Shown here: in pieces, positions 8,443-16,786 of the stretch | How positions within the stretch are numbered: the stretch's first letter is position 1 | Layout of the letters: every line of letters starts with the position of its first letter | Assembly (NCBI RefSeq): GCF_000425205.1 | Contig: NZ_AULI01000011.1 | Coordinates: 1-64,000, forward strand | Reading direction: 5' to 3' | Origin: Pontibacillus halophilus JSM 076056 = DSM 19796 | Lineage (GTDB): Bacteria; Bacillota; Bacilli; Bacillales; BH030062 | DNA length: 64,000 nt | Translations under genes and position numbers: made by a program | The notes under the pieces: generated by a model | Database searches by the model: none | The model's input: only the letters and a program-made list of their open reading frames with translations | What the model was told of the DNA's origin: nothing

Positions 8443-8475
8443 AAGGGGCACGATAGATTGGCTATTGTGCCCCTT
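8443..8475 (+). terminator. mdaB terminator
   Basis: AAGGGGCAC-ATAG arms with one wobble and a five-base loop. The tail has few Ts, so it is weaker than others here. Confidence 0.7.
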
Positions 8476-8514
8476 AACTCATGCATTCCATCGTATTAGA
8501 AGGGATGAAGTATA

Positions 8515-9402
8515 ATGGATTTTGAATGGTATCGTTCATTTATTAGCATCTATCGGCATGCTTCAGTATCAGAGGCAGCCAAAGCTCGTATCATGACACA
8601 GCCTGCCATGAGTCAACATTTATCGGCTCTTGAAGCAGAAGTTGGAGAACTCTTATTCACAAGAACCTCACGTAAGCTCGTTCCAACAGAGAAAGGCAAG
8701 GAGCTTTATACTCAGCTCGCCCCTTTAATTGAGTCACTTGAAGAGAAGACAATTGGCTTTAAAGCCTTCTCCACCCCCGCTTCGCCGGTCATTCGAATTG
8801 GGACAGCACTCGAGTTCTTCGAAGAACACCTAATTCAACATTTAGAAGGATTTCAAGCAAGGGTCATTACAACGTTTGGCACTGCTTCTGAACTGTTGAA
8901 CCTTCTGAAGGAAGATAAGGTCGACATCATTATCACTTCAAAGAAATACCAGACTCCTGGCGTGGAACATAAATTCCTGATGGACGAGCATTTCGTCACG
9001 GTTGCCCATAGGAATTTGGACGTTCCTACCTTCTCAACTAAACACGCCCTTGAGTCATGGCTTTCAGATCAATGCTGGTTGAGCTATGGACTTGAACTTC
9101 CCATAATACGGAGATTCTGGCGCGAGCATTTCAAGAAGCGTCCAACGCTAAGTCCGACGCATGTCCTTCCAAATTTACATACCATCCTAAACTCAATAAA
9201 GAATGGTCACGGGATGAGCCTTCTTCCCACGTTTATCGTAGACAAACATCGGCAGGACTCTTCGCTTCAAGTATTGTTCGAGGAACTTTCCGTATCAAAT
9301 GAGATTTACCTTGCATACAAATCAAAATTTGAAAGTTCTCCTGAGATGAACGATACAATCAAGAAGCTCGAACGCTTCTGTCTGCCTGCACAGAAAGAAT
9401 AA
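8515..9402 (+). CDS. LysR-family transcriptional regulator
   Basis: A 295-residue LTTR. The N-terminal winged helix (about 1-65) contains FISIYRHASVSEAAKARIMTQ and the pattern QPAMSQHLSALEAEVGELLFTR, typical of the family. Residues 90-295 form the effector-binding domain. The gene next to it is the mdaB-like reductase, separated by a terminator, so regulation of that gene is only a guess. The ribosome site is a modest GAAGGGATG. Confidence 0.88.
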   Translation: MDFEWYRSFISIYRHASVSEAAKARIMTQPAMSQHLSALEAEVGELLFTRTSRKLVPTEKGKELYTQLAPLIESLEEKTIGFKAFSTPASPVIRIGTALEFFEEHLIQHLEGFQARVITTFGTASELLNLLKEDKVDIIITSKKYQTPGVEHKFLMDEHFVTVAHRNLDVPTFSTKHALESWLSDQCWLSYGLELPIIRRFWREHFKKRPTLSPTHVLPNLHTILNSIKNGHGMSLLPTFIVDKHRQDSSLQVLFEELSVSNEIYLAYKSKFESSPEMNDTIKKLERFCLPAQKE

Positions 9403-9403
9403 A

Positions 9404-9433
9404 AGGGAAAGGCCTATTTATGTGCCTTTCCCT
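9404..9433. terminator. Bidirectional terminator between lysR and cwlJ
   Basis: AGGGAAAGGC and its complement around a ten-base loop, between two converging genes. Confidence 0.75.
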
Positions 9434-9446
9434 CTAGCGAAACTTC

Positions 9447-9890
9447 TTATCCCCCAACGTATACACTCGCACATGTGTCAGCTTGTGGCTCATAATAGCA
9501 ATGTTTCTTAAACTGGCCTGAGAACGGTTGACCATACCATGTATCTGGACATGGACCATAAGGATTGAAATACCAAAGGGCATATTTAGCAGGATGGTCT
9601 CGCCAGAAATTCAGCGTCTTTTTGGCTAGCCTTTTCTCTGCGGACCTTGCTCGGTTATAGAATAAGTTGCCCTTTTGGACGGCTTCAAATGAGTAATTCC
9701 CTCCCTGGACCTGGAAGATGACATCTGAAATGGTACGGAGGTCTTTGAAATCGAGACAGTCCGCCTTTGCACGATTCACGATGACATTTCCTACATATAA
9801 CATCCCCTGTTTCCCTTCCCCTACAGCTTCTGCCCTCATCATCCTCGCCACTAAATTTACATCGTTATTGGTGTATTTTACTCTTGGCAT
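9447..9890 (-). CDS. cwlJ: Spore cortex-lytic cell wall hydrolase CwlJ
   Basis: A 147-residue SleB/CwlJ-family (Hydrolase_2) enzyme that degrades cortex peptidoglycan during germination. The motif ARMMRAEAVGEGKQGMLYVGN contains the catalytic Glu, and LWYFNPYGPCPDTWY with GQFKKHCYYEPQADTC is specific for CwlJ. There is no signal peptide, as expected for a protein deposited on the spore from the mother cell. In B. subtilis CwlJ needs GerQ, whose gene follows cwlJ; no gerQ is visible here. This gene is the strongest sign that the organism makes spores. Confidence 0.92.
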   Translation of the reverse strand: MPRVKYTNNDVNLVARMMRAEAVGEGKQGMLYVGNVIVNRAKADCLDFKDLRTISDVIFQVQGGNYSFEAVQKGNLFYNRARSAEKRLAKKTLNFWRDHPAKYALWYFNPYGPCPDTWYGQPFSGQFKKHCYYEPQADTCASVYVGG

Positions 9891-9998
9891 CTTTTCACCC
9901 CAACAACATCTTATGATAATTGCTGAGAATCATGTCACTTTGTATAGAAACAGTTCTTGGAGCACATGAAACCCGTAGGGACTGTTTGAGTTCGGTTA

Positions 9999-10631
9999 CT
10001 AGATTTCCTCATCATAATAATCAAGCACGGCATCTACATAATAAATGTCTCCGTAACAGGCATCGTATTGCTCTGCTTCTTCTCGAATACAGCTATAGAT
10101 GCCGGTATCCTTCAGTTCTTCATATTTCTTCGCAGAGAAATCAATGGCTAACTGCTGGGTGTACGCTCCCCCATTTTCTTTCACATAATCGATAAACCCA
10201 GCACCGAAATTGTAGGACTGTAAGGCAAGCTTCACATCTCCACCAGCTCGTTCGAGGGTGTATGCGAAATAGGAAACCCCTTGTTTAATGGACGTCTCTG
10301 GATCTTCAATGCATCCCACTTCCCCACAATGCGATTCAGATGCCTGCATCGGGTCATCTCCTCTTCCACCAGATTCCTGCATCATGAGTGCAAGGATGAC
10401 ATCCGTGTACGCTTCAATTCCCTCTTCTGCTGCATAACGTCTTACTTCGTCTTCATATCGTTTAACTTGCGGAGATAACTGCGCTTCTTCTGGTTGAACG
10501 GACGTTTCAATAGATACATTTACATCTCTCGTATTCTCAATGGTAGTGGCTAGGAATACCACTGCAATAATAAAGAGAGGGAGGACAATCAACCCAAAAA
10601 GTAACCCTTTTCCATTCTTTCCATTGCTCAT
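9999..10631 (-). CDS. Membrane-anchored lysozyme-like muramidase/transglycosylase
   Basis: A 210-residue protein with one N-terminal membrane anchor (about 9-30) and an extracellular lysozyme-like domain of the CwlT/Tn916-type family. Visible motifs are ALMMQESGGRGDDPMQASES, with the catalytic Glu in QESGG, then SIKQGVSYFAYTLE and ALQSYNFGAGFIDYV. Such domains cut glycan strands, often for conjugation or wall remodelling. No conjugation genes are nearby. The ribosome site AGGAGGAA precedes the ATG. Possible roles: wall turnover or spore formation. Confidence 0.82.
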   Translation of the reverse strand: MSNGKNGKGLLFGLIVLPLFIIAVVFLATTIENTRDVNVSIETSVQPEEAQLSPQVKRYEDEVRRYAAEEGIEAYTDVILALMMQESGGRGDDPMQASESHCGEVGCIEDPETSIKQGVSYFAYTLERAGGDVKLALQSYNFGAGFIDYVKENGGAYTQQLAIDFSAKKYEELKDTGIYSCIREEAEQYDACYGDIYYVDAVLDYYDEEI

Positions 10632-10732
10632 TGGTTCTTCCTCCTATTAATCCCTGATACCGAATCATCTTCTATTCTCTTAGTTTACCACGAGGTGTAG
10701 GAAACGATAGAATGATAATCTGTCGAAGAAGC

Positions 10733-10764
10733 ACAAAAAACTGACGCCTCTAAGAGACGTCAGT
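10733..10764 (-). terminator. Terminator of the PfpI-family gene
   Basis: An 11-bp stem (ACTGACG arms, one wobble), a three-base loop and six Ts on the minus strand. Confidence 0.9.
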
Positions 10765-10771
10765 TGAATGG

Positions 10772-11434
10772 TTAGTCTTGAAGTTGTTTCACAAATTCGT
10801 TCGCTACTGCCATTGTGGATTGAGGGTTCTGACCTGTGATTAGATTGCCATCTACTTCTACGTGTGCGTTCCAATTTGGAGCTGCTACATAGATGGCACC
10901 AAGCTCACGTAGCTTTGTTTCAAGAAGGAACGGCATATGTTTGTCTAGTGTCGTATCCGCTTCTTCCGGGTTCGTGAATGCGTTGACCTTTCTGCCTGCT
11001 ACAAGTGGTTGACCATTTGAAAGCTTCGCTTCAACAAGCCCAGCTGGTCCATGACAGACTGCTGCAACGGGCTTCCCTCTTTCAAAGAGATCTTGAAGGA
11101 CTTCTTTAAGCTTCTCACTCTTCGGCAAGTCGAACATCGTTCCGTGCCCACCTGGCAAGAAGATAGCATCATAAGTAGATGCATCTATGTTATTGAGCGA
11201 TACAGTCTGCTCTAGCATTGCTTTACGCTCCAACAGTTCTTGAGGTGTAGATTCATCGACACTTCCTGGGTCGACAGGTGCTAAGCCTCCAGACGGACTT
11301 GCCACTGTTACGTTGAAATTGTTGGCTTTGAACTCGTTGTACGCTTCTGCAAATTCAGATAGCCATACCCCAGTTTGAATGCCTTCTGCTAGCTCACTAT
11401 GATTCGTCACCACCATGAGAACATGTTTAGCCAT
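10772..11434 (-). CDS. DJ-1/PfpI superfamily protein (Hsp31-like)
   Basis: A 220-residue class-I glutamine-amidotransferase-like protein. The nucleophile elbow is AAVCHGPAGL (Cys in VCHG, followed by His), and a conserved Glu lies in TGVWLSEFAE. The layout, with GVWLSE, SPSGG and LPGGHGTMFDLP, matches Hsp31/GATase1-like chaperone or glyoxalase III proteins. Likely role: repair or removal of reactive carbonyls. Its promoter has the same palindrome over the -35 region as the arsR-ydcZ promoter 1.4 kb away, so they are probably co-regulated. An AAAGGAGGC ribosome site precedes ATG. Confidence 0.88.
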   Translation of the reverse strand: MAKHVLMVVTNHSELAEGIQTGVWLSEFAEAYNEFKANNFNVTVASPSGGLAPVDPGSVDESTPQELLERKAMLEQTVSLNNIDASTYDAIFLPGGHGTMFDLPKSEKLKEVLQDLFERGKPVAAVCHGPAGLVEAKLSNGQPLVAGRKVNAFTNPEEADTTLDKHMPFLLETKLRELGAIYVAAPNWNAHVEVDGNLITGQNPQSTMAVANEFVKQLQD

Positions 11435-11503
11435 GGTATGATGCCTCCTTTAAGTTGGTTTCCCTACAAGGAACAGAATACACCGGCACAACCTAGAAAT
11501 CTA

Positions 11504-11540
11504 ATTATAAAATCACACATTTGGTATAAATATATTTATA
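11504..11540 (-). promoter_or_regulatory. pfpI promoter with 16-bp palindrome
   Basis: On the minus strand the perfect palindrome TATAAATATATTTATA (11525-11540) is followed after exactly 15 bp by TATAAT (11504-11509). The poor -35 (TATTTA) lies within the palindrome. The same palindrome and spacing recur at 12916-12952 before arsR. Confidence 0.75.
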
Positions 11541-11554
11541 TATTAGAACAGGAA

Positions 11555-12010
11555 TTAGTGTTGAATCGTTTTCTTGTCCCCTTTAAACAATAGATAAAGG
11601 GCTATAAACATGAGCACGATTCCTATGATTCGTTCAGCGTCAAAGAGAACGACCTTATTGCCAAACCAACCCATATGATCAATCACCATACTCGCAAGCA
11701 GCTGACCGCTAATTGCGGTCAGGTTCGTTGCTGCTACCCCAATTTTCGGTACCGACAATACGGTTAAGAACATAAACGACACTCCAAGTATAGCGGAGGT
11801 TAATTGCCATTTAGGTGCCTCAAAGACGAGAAGTACGTTCCCCTCCCCGAAGAACAACACAATGAGCGTGAGAAACATGGCACCTGTCATAAAGGTTAAG
11901 AAAGCTGTCTCAAACGTCCCAGCACGTTTACTTAGTGCTCCATTGATGGAGGATTGTGCACTTAACGCAACCCCACCTAGTAATGTGAATATAATCATGA
12001 ACGTCCCCAT
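11555..12010 (-). CDS. YdcZ-family DMT transporter subunit
   Basis: A 151-residue integral membrane protein of the DMT_YdcZ (DUF606) family, with five predicted helices. Motifs include QSSINGALSKRAGTFETAF and the C-terminal half ISGQLLASMVIDHMGWFG, which is repeated in the partner gene 12 bp upstream (GQMVMSVVIEHYGWLG). Such short DMT proteins are usually paired, presumably forming heterodimers of opposite topology. Substrate unknown. Second transporter gene of the arsR operon. Confidence 0.82.
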   Translation of the reverse strand: MGTFMIIFTLLGGVALSAQSSINGALSKRAGTFETAFLTFMTGAMFLTLIVLFFGEGNVLLVFEAPKWQLTSAILGVSFMFLTVLSVPKIGVAATNLTAISGQLLASMVIDHMGWFGNKVVLFDAERIIGIVLMFIALYLLFKGDKKTIQH

Positions 12011-12022
12011 TTCAAACTCCTC

Positions 12023-12451
12023 CTAAAAGATAAAGAATAATGCAACCGCCATAAGCGCAATCGCCGCTACTCGTTCTTTGCCTACTTTTATTGTTGCACT
12101 TCCTAGCCATCCATAATGTTCAATGACCACACTCATAACCATTTGCCCGATAATAACGGACACCATGGAAACACCGACCCCGACGAATGGGACACTGATT
12201 ACGAGTAGGGTTAAATAAATAATCCCAAGCACACCACCAAGTAAGTTCCATTTCGGAACACGGACCGTTTCCGATAGTTTCCCTTTACCGAAGAACAACG
12301 TCGTCAGTCCGAGCAGAATCGTTCCCGTTAGGAAGATGAAATAACTACTCTCTAGTTCGCCAATTGTCTCCCCTAACGTACCTGCAATCGCACCTTCCAT
12401 ACTTAAGGCAATCCCTGCTGCGAAGGCAAGAATGTAGAAAATCAGTTTCAT
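12023..12451 (-). CDS. YdcZ-family DMT transporter subunit
   Basis: A 142-residue paralogue of the next gene, with five predicted helices and the shared motif GQMVMSVVIEHYGWLG near residue 105. It has a strong GGGGAGGG ribosome site. It follows arsR by 66 bp, a gap that holds the arsR terminator hairpin and a second inverted repeat, so its expression may be controlled separately from arsR. Substrate not predictable; metalloid or drug export are options because of the ArsR link. Confidence 0.82.
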   Translation of the reverse strand: MKLIFYILAFAAGIALSMEGAIAGTLGETIGELESSYFIFLTGTILLGLTTLFFGKGKLSETVRVPKWNLLGGVLGIIYLTLLVISVPFVGVGVSMVSVIIGQMVMSVVIEHYGWLGSATIKVGKERVAAIALMAVALFFIF

Positions 12452-12470
12452 AATAGACCCTCCCCATTTT

Positions 12471-12496
12471 TGTATATCGGGATATTTCGATATACA
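12471..12496. promoter_or_regulatory. Inverted repeat upstream of ydcZ pair
   Basis: TGTATATCG-N8-CGATATACA between the arsR terminator and the ribosome site of the first ydcZ gene; a candidate second ArsR operator. No convincing promoter was found in it. Confidence 0.55.
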
Positions 12497-12498
12497 TG

Positions 12499-12528
12499 AT
12501 CAAAAAAAGACCAGAGCTTAAAGCTCTG
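12499..12528 (-). terminator. arsR terminator overlapping the stop codon
   Basis: CAGAGC-TTTAA-GCTCTG with the arsR TAA in the loop, followed on the minus strand by GTC and seven Ts. It would partly separate arsR from the transporter genes. Confidence 0.8.
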
Positions 12529-12850
12529 TTTCGATGAACTTGGATAGTTGTTGCACAGCTTCCTCGTTCCGTCGATAGTAAGTCCACTGTCCATAACGCT
12601 CGGATTCTAACAGTCCGGCCTTCTGGAGCATGGATAAATAGTTCGATACCGTGGACTGAGAAAGCTTAGACTTCTCTTGAATATCCCCGACACATACCCC
12701 ACGCTTCTCATTCACCTCATGTGGAAGATGAGCCTCTTTCTTAGGGAAATTCTCCTCAGGCTCTTTCAGCCACGCTAACATATGCAGCCTCGTTTCATTC
12801 GAGAGGGCTTTAAATACAAGAACGGGGTCAAGTTCTCCCATTGATTTCAC
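12518..12850 (-). CDS. ArsR-family repressor
   Basis: A 110-residue winged-helix protein: VFKALSNETRLHMLAWL, then CVGDIQEKSKLSQSTVSNYLSMLQKAGLL (recognition helix) and the wing SERYGQWTYYRR. An insertion of about 20 residues (after the first helix pair, rich in Glu, Pro and Lys) is longer than in most ArsR proteins. It lacks the ELCVC metal motif; only one Cys is present, so the inducer may not be a metal. First gene of an operon with two YdcZ transporter genes. The promoter palindrome upstream is probably its own operator. Confidence 0.88.
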   Translation of the reverse strand: MKSMGELDPVLVFKALSNETRLHMLAWLKEPEENFPKKEAHLPHEVNEKRGVCVGDIQEKSKLSQSTVSNYLSMLQKAGLLESERYGQWTYYRRNEEAVQQLSKFIETEL

Positions 12851-12915
12851 TCCTAACGGACGCCTCCCCTCCTACGAACACTCTTTATTGTAAGGAGAAC
12901 GTGACGCATTCACAA

Positions 12916-12952
12916 ATTATGATTCTATAACTCTTCTATAAATATATTTATA
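12916..12952 (-). promoter_or_regulatory. arsR promoter with 16-bp palindrome
   Basis: The perfect palindrome TATAAATATATTTATA (12937-12952), then 15 bp, then CATAAT (12916-12921), the same architecture as the pfpI promoter. A second possible promoter, TTGTGA-17-TACAAT, lies at 12887-12915. Confidence 0.7.
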
Positions 12953-12960
12953 ACACGTAC

Positions 12961-13887
12961 TCATTGTATCGTTACTTGAAGCAACGGTAGCTTTCTAGAG
13001 GTGTCTACTTCTGAATCAATCTGTCCTATCGTAACCGCTCCCATCTTCGTATAGAAAGGGTGGGCATGTGGATCGCTTTGGATGATTAGGGCAGACAAGG
13101 CATAGGTTCGGGCCGTTTCTAGTACGTGTTGCCACATCTTCTGACCTATTCCACTTCCAATGTAGTCCGGGTGCACATAGAAATAATCAAGCTCCCCCTT
13201 GTCGAGCACCATGCTGTAGAAGGCTATTGGCTTCCCGTTCCGTTCATACAAGTAGGTTGGGTTCTTTCCGACATACTCTTCTGTTAACGTCAACACACTC
13301 CGGCACTCCGCCATAAACGCCTCGTCATATCCCCAGTACCCTTTCGATTGAAGCGCCAGTGTTGATAAATCCACAGCCTCCTCTATTCTTGCTGCTCGTA
13401 TAGAGGATTCAGGCTGACATACTTCTTCAATCCTTTCACTGTAATAGGTTAACGGCCCTCGGTAACGCTTCAACCACTGGTCTTCTACCATACTCTCAAG
13501 GGATGTGCGTAACAATAATAAGACCGCATCCTTCGACCGCCCGCTATTATAAAGATTCATTGCATGAAACAGTTGTAAACCTCGGTGATCTGGGAAAGAC
13601 TCAATGCCTTTCGAGAAGACGTGATGAGCTTCTTCATAGTTTCCTATTGACCGATAGCAGCTCCCTAATCGAACGTACGCCTTCTGTTCATAATGAGGTG
13701 GTAGTCCGGATTCTATAGCCCTCTCATAATAAGGAATGGCTTCAAGCTCAAGGCCTTGTGCATCATTTGAAGCACCACAAAAATAGAACGAAAGTGCATC
13801 TACATTATCTTCTTGAAGCCTTTCCGCACATCGCTCCATGATTTCTTTATACTGTTGTTGCGCCAGTAAAGCCTCTAGCTGTTCCAT
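12961..13887 (-). CDS. TPR-domain/GNAT acetyltransferase fusion
   Basis: A 308-residue two-part protein. Residues about 1-155 are tetratricopeptide-like helices (patterns such as YYERAIESGLPPHYEQKAYV and RLGSCYRSIGNYEEA with FSKGIESFPDH). Residues about 165-308 are a GNAT acyltransferase: YFYVHPDYIGSGIGQKMW is the acetyl-CoA pyrophosphate loop and HPFYTKMGAV the C-terminal motif. The TPR part may choose the protein partner to be acetylated. The ATG at 13887 is preferred over 13902 because the GGGGGAGAGG ribosome site lies between them. Single gene. Confidence 0.85.
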   Translation of the reverse strand: MEQLEALLAQQQYKEIMERCAERLQEDNVDALSFYFCGASNDAQGLELEAIPYYERAIESGLPPHYEQKAYVRLGSCYRSIGNYEEAHHVFSKGIESFPDHRGLQLFHAMNLYNSGRSKDAVLLLLRTSLESMVEDQWLKRYRGPLTYYSERIEEVCQPESSIRAARIEEAVDLSTLALQSKGYWGYDEAFMAECRSVLTLTEEYVGKNPTYLYERNGKPIAFYSMVLDKGELDYFYVHPDYIGSGIGQKMWQHVLETARTYALSALIIQSDPHAHPFYTKMGAVTIGQIDSEVDTSRKLPLLQVTIQ

Positions 13888-13980
13888 ACCTCTCCCCCTC
13901 ATTTGCTTCTTCTCTCAATAGTAGTTGGATTGTAGGAATGTTTCAACAAAAGAATATTCACCCAATTTTTATTTTTATAG

Positions 13981-14009
13981 TTGATAATGATTATCAATAT
14001 TGATATAGT
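13981..14009 (+). promoter_or_regulatory. yclNOPQ promoter with Fur box
   Basis: TTGATA (13981-13986), a 17-bp spacer and TATAGT (14004-14009). The perfect 7-1-7 Fur box TTGATAATGATTATCAA (13981-13997) covers the -35 box, so iron-loaded Fur would block it. Confidence 0.92.
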
Positions 14010-14053
14010 GATACCTGTATCAAAACGATAAAGGGAGGGATTTAATCTTTTGC

Positions 14054-14078
14054 ATTGAGAATGATAATCTATCTCATT
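14054..14078 (+). promoter_or_regulatory. Second Fur box
   Basis: GAGAAT-GATAAT-C-TATCTC within an ATT-flanked repeat, in the leader about 45 bp upstream of yclN. A weaker match than the first box. Confidence 0.65.
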
Positions 14079-14122
14079 AAGTGTTGCTTCATTACCTTAG
14101 ACTATAGTTAGGAAGACGTTCT

Positions 14123-15073
14123 ATGAAGATTGCAGTACAAGTTAGCTTACTTCTCATTCTTTCTGTCCTTTCACTATTCGTAGGAGTCTCAAATGTCGGT
14201 TTGTTCGACCTCTTTCAGCTAACAGACCAACAACAGCAAGTATTTTGGGTTAGTCGGATACCGAGATTAGTTAGTATTTTAATAGCTGGCATGAGCATCA
14301 GTATTGTTGGATTTATCATGCAACAACTAAGCCGTAATAAATTTGTCTCTCCAACTACGGCAGGGACGATGGACTCCGCACGACTCGGGATTTTAGTTGC
14401 TCTTATTTTATTCCCAAGTGCCAGTATGCTCACAAAGATGGGAATCGGCTTCCTCTTTGCTCTTATCGGGACGTTCTTGTTCATGAAAATCCTAGGACGT
14501 ATTCGATTCAAGGATGCCATCTTCATCCCGTTAGTCGGCCTTATGCTCGGAAATGTAATTGGGTCGATTACGACGTTTATCGCGTACAAATACGACTTAA
14601 TCCAAAGTATTGGATCTTGGCTCTCTGGTGACTTCTCGATGATTGTAAGAGGGCGATATGAGTTGCTTTACTTAAGTATCCCAGCCTTGTTAATTGCTTA
14701 CATATACGCAAATCGCTTTACAATTGCAGGCATGGGTGAAGACTTCGCCATGAATTTAGGACTTAATTACAAGGGAGTTGTCAACATTGGGCTCGTCATC
14801 GTAGCCTTTGTCTCCTCAACTGTCTTGTTAACGGTTGGTACATTACCATTTCTCGGATTAATCATTCCGAATATTGTTTCAATCTATGCAGGTGATCATT
14901 TAAAGAACAGCCTCATCCACACCGCTTTACTTGGGGCCTTATTTGTTCTTCTGTGTGACCTGCTCGGTCGAGTAATCATCTTCCCTTACGAAATCTCGAT
15001 TGGATTGACGGTAGGGGTCATCGGAAGCGGCATCTTCCTTGTCCTCTTGCTAAGGAGGGCTGCTTATGAGTAA
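14123..15073 (+). CDS. yclN: Siderophore ABC importer permease YclN
   Basis: A 316-residue FecCD-family permease with about nine membrane helices. It strongly resembles B. subtilis YclN of the petrobactin importer: SRIPRLVSILIAGMSIS, MQQLSRNKFVSPTTAGTMD (the coupling region), IFIPLVGLMLGN and FPYEISIGLTVGVIGSGIF are all present. It would form the membrane channel with YclO. First gene of a four-gene operon, under two Fur boxes and a Fur-overlapped promoter. Its stop overlaps the yclO start by eight bases. Confidence 0.93.
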   Translation: MKIAVQVSLLLILSVLSLFVGVSNVGLFDLFQLTDQQQQVFWVSRIPRLVSILIAGMSISIVGFIMQQLSRNKFVSPTTAGTMDSARLGILVALILFPSASMLTKMGIGFLFALIGTFLFMKILGRIRFKDAIFIPLVGLMLGNVIGSITTFIAYKYDLIQSIGSWLSGDFSMIVRGRYELLYLSIPALLIAYIYANRFTIAGMGEDFAMNLGLNYKGVVNIGLVIVAFVSSTVLLTVGTLPFLGLIIPNIVSIYAGDHLKNSLIHTALLGALFVLLCDLLGRVIIFPYEISIGLTVGVIGSGIFLVLLLRRAAYE

Positions 15074-16013
15074 TCGAAATAAACTATTACTCTTGGCTTT
15101 TATTAGCCTACTCGCAATTGCCTTATTCCTTGTATGGGATGTGGGAACATCTTGGGATTATGTTCTTCCTAAACGAACGGTGAAGGTGATTGCCATCGTT
15201 CTGACAGGAAGTTGCATTGCGTTTGCGACGGTCATCTTCCAAACGATTACGAATAACCGAATATTAACCCCAAGCTTGATTGGACTTGATTCGCTTTACA
15301 TGCTCATCCAAACGGCGATTGTGTTTCTGTTTGGCGGTCGTCAATTGGCACTAATGGAAGAAGAAAGCCACTTCCTCTTATCGGTAGGGCTAATGGTTGC
15401 ATTCGCGCTTCTTCTATTTCGATTTGTCTTTCGGATTGAGGGAAGAACGATTTACTTTCTCCTTCTGATTGGGATTATATTTGGCACCTTCTTCGAGAGC
15501 ATTACTTCGTTTATGCAGCTCTTAATTGACCCGAACGAGTTCACGCTTATCCAAGATGCCATGTTCGCAAGCTTTAACCGAGTTAACGAAGAGCTACTCA
15601 TAATCTCCTTTGTGCTTGTCGGACTGGTTGGGGTCTATTCTATCCGGCTGTTTAAGTATTTGGACGTATTGTCTCTTGGACGGGACCACGCCATTAACCT
15701 CGGTGTTCCATACGATTCCGTCGTCAGGCAATGGCTGGTGGTTATTGCCATCCTCGTCTCTGTATCAACGGCACTTGTCGGCCCGATTACATTTCTCGGT
15801 TTGCTTGTTGCGAATCTCGCCCATGAGCTTATGAAGACATATCGACATACCCTTCTTATTCTGAGCGCGATTCTCATTAGCATTGTGACCTTATTAGGCG
15901 GACAGTTCCTTGTTGAACACGTATTTACATTTACGACGACCGTTAGCGTCCTCGTTAACTTTGTGGGTGGCTCCTACTTTCTATACTTATTGCTGAAGGG
16001 GAATCAATCGTGA
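15066..16013 (+). CDS. yclO: Siderophore ABC importer permease YclO
   Basis: A 315-residue FecCD-type permease with about nine helices, partner of YclN. Typical segments are KRTVKVIAIVLTGSCIAFATVIFQTIT, of which the ATPase-facing part is LTPSLIGLDS, and FLGLLVANLAHEL near the C-terminus. It starts inside the end of yclN after AAGGAGGG and ends overlapping yclP, a sign of translational coupling. Substrate by homology: petrobactin or a related catecholate siderophore. Confidence 0.92.
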   Translation: MSNRNKLLLLAFISLLAIALFLVWDVGTSWDYVLPKRTVKVIAIVLTGSCIAFATVIFQTITNNRILTPSLIGLDSLYMLIQTAIVFLFGGRQLALMEEESHFLLSVGLMVAFALLLFRFVFRIEGRTIYFLLLIGIIFGTFFESITSFMQLLIDPNEFTLIQDAMFASFNRVNEELLIISFVLVGLVGVYSIRLFKYLDVLSLGRDHAINLGVPYDSVVRQWLVVIAILVSVSTALVGPITFLGLLVANLAHELMKTYRHTLLILSAILISIVTLLGGQFLVEHVFTFTTTVSVLVNFVGGSYFLYLLLKGNQS

Positions 16014-16768
16014 TTAGAGTTAATCAAGTAACGAAATCATATGGCAAGAAACGCGTCGTTGATGACGTCTCCGTTCAAATTCATAAAGGTACGATTACTT
16101 CCTTTATTGGAGCGAATGGCGCCGGGAAGAGTACATTGCTCGCTATGGTCAGTCGGCTCATCTCGAAAGACGAAGGCCATGTCTATCTGAATGGGAAAGA
16201 CGTTGGTTCTGAGAAGCCGAACACGTTAGCGAAGCAAATGTCCATTCTTAAACAATCAAATCATCTCAATATCCGCATTAAGGTGAGAGAGCTTGTTAGC
16301 TTCGGCCGATTCCCCTATTCACAAGGGAATCTATCGAAACTAGATTGGGAGCAAGTAGACCAGGCCATTGGATACATGGAGCTTCAAGACATTCAGCATC
16401 GCTTCATTGATGAATTAAGTGGCGGACAACTGCAGCGTGCCTACATTGCTATGGTCATCGCGCAAGACACGGAGTACATTCTGCTTGATGAACCGCTTAA
16501 TAACTTAGACATGAAACACTCTGTTCAAATCATGAAGGCACTAAGACGAATGGTCGATGACTTAGGGAAAACCATTGTCATCGTTATTCATGACATCAAT
16601 TTCGCCTCCTGCTATTCCGATCATATTGTTGCCTTACGAGACGGAAAGGTTGTGCAAGAAGGTACACCAGAACAAATGATCACAACAGACGTGTTAAGAA
16701 GCATTTACGATATGGACATCCCCATTCACATTATAGATGGGCAACGCATTTGTGTGTATTTCAAATAA
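16010..16768 (+). CDS. yclP: Siderophore ABC importer ATPase YclP
   Basis: A 252-residue ABC ATPase that drives the importer. Walker A is GANGAGKST (about 35-43), the signature LSGGQLQRAYIAM and Walker B YILLDEPLNNLD; the switch His is in IVIHDINFASCYSDHI. The GTG start follows GAAGGGGAA and overlaps the yclO stop by four bases. It fits the FecE/YclP branch for ferric siderophores. Confidence 0.94.
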   Translation: MIRVNQVTKSYGKKRVVDDVSVQIHKGTITSFIGANGAGKSTLLAMVSRLISKDEGHVYLNGKDVGSEKPNTLAKQMSILKQSNHLNIRIKVRELVSFGRFPYSQGNLSKLDWEQVDQAIGYMELQDIQHRFIDELSGGQLQRAYIAMVIAQDTEYILLDEPLNNLDMKHSVQIMKALRRMVDDLGKTIVIVIHDINFASCYSDHIVALRDGKVVQEGTPEQMITTDVLRSIYDMDIPIHIIDGQRICVYFK

Positions 16769-16786
16769 TGAAAAGGAGTGTTATCG

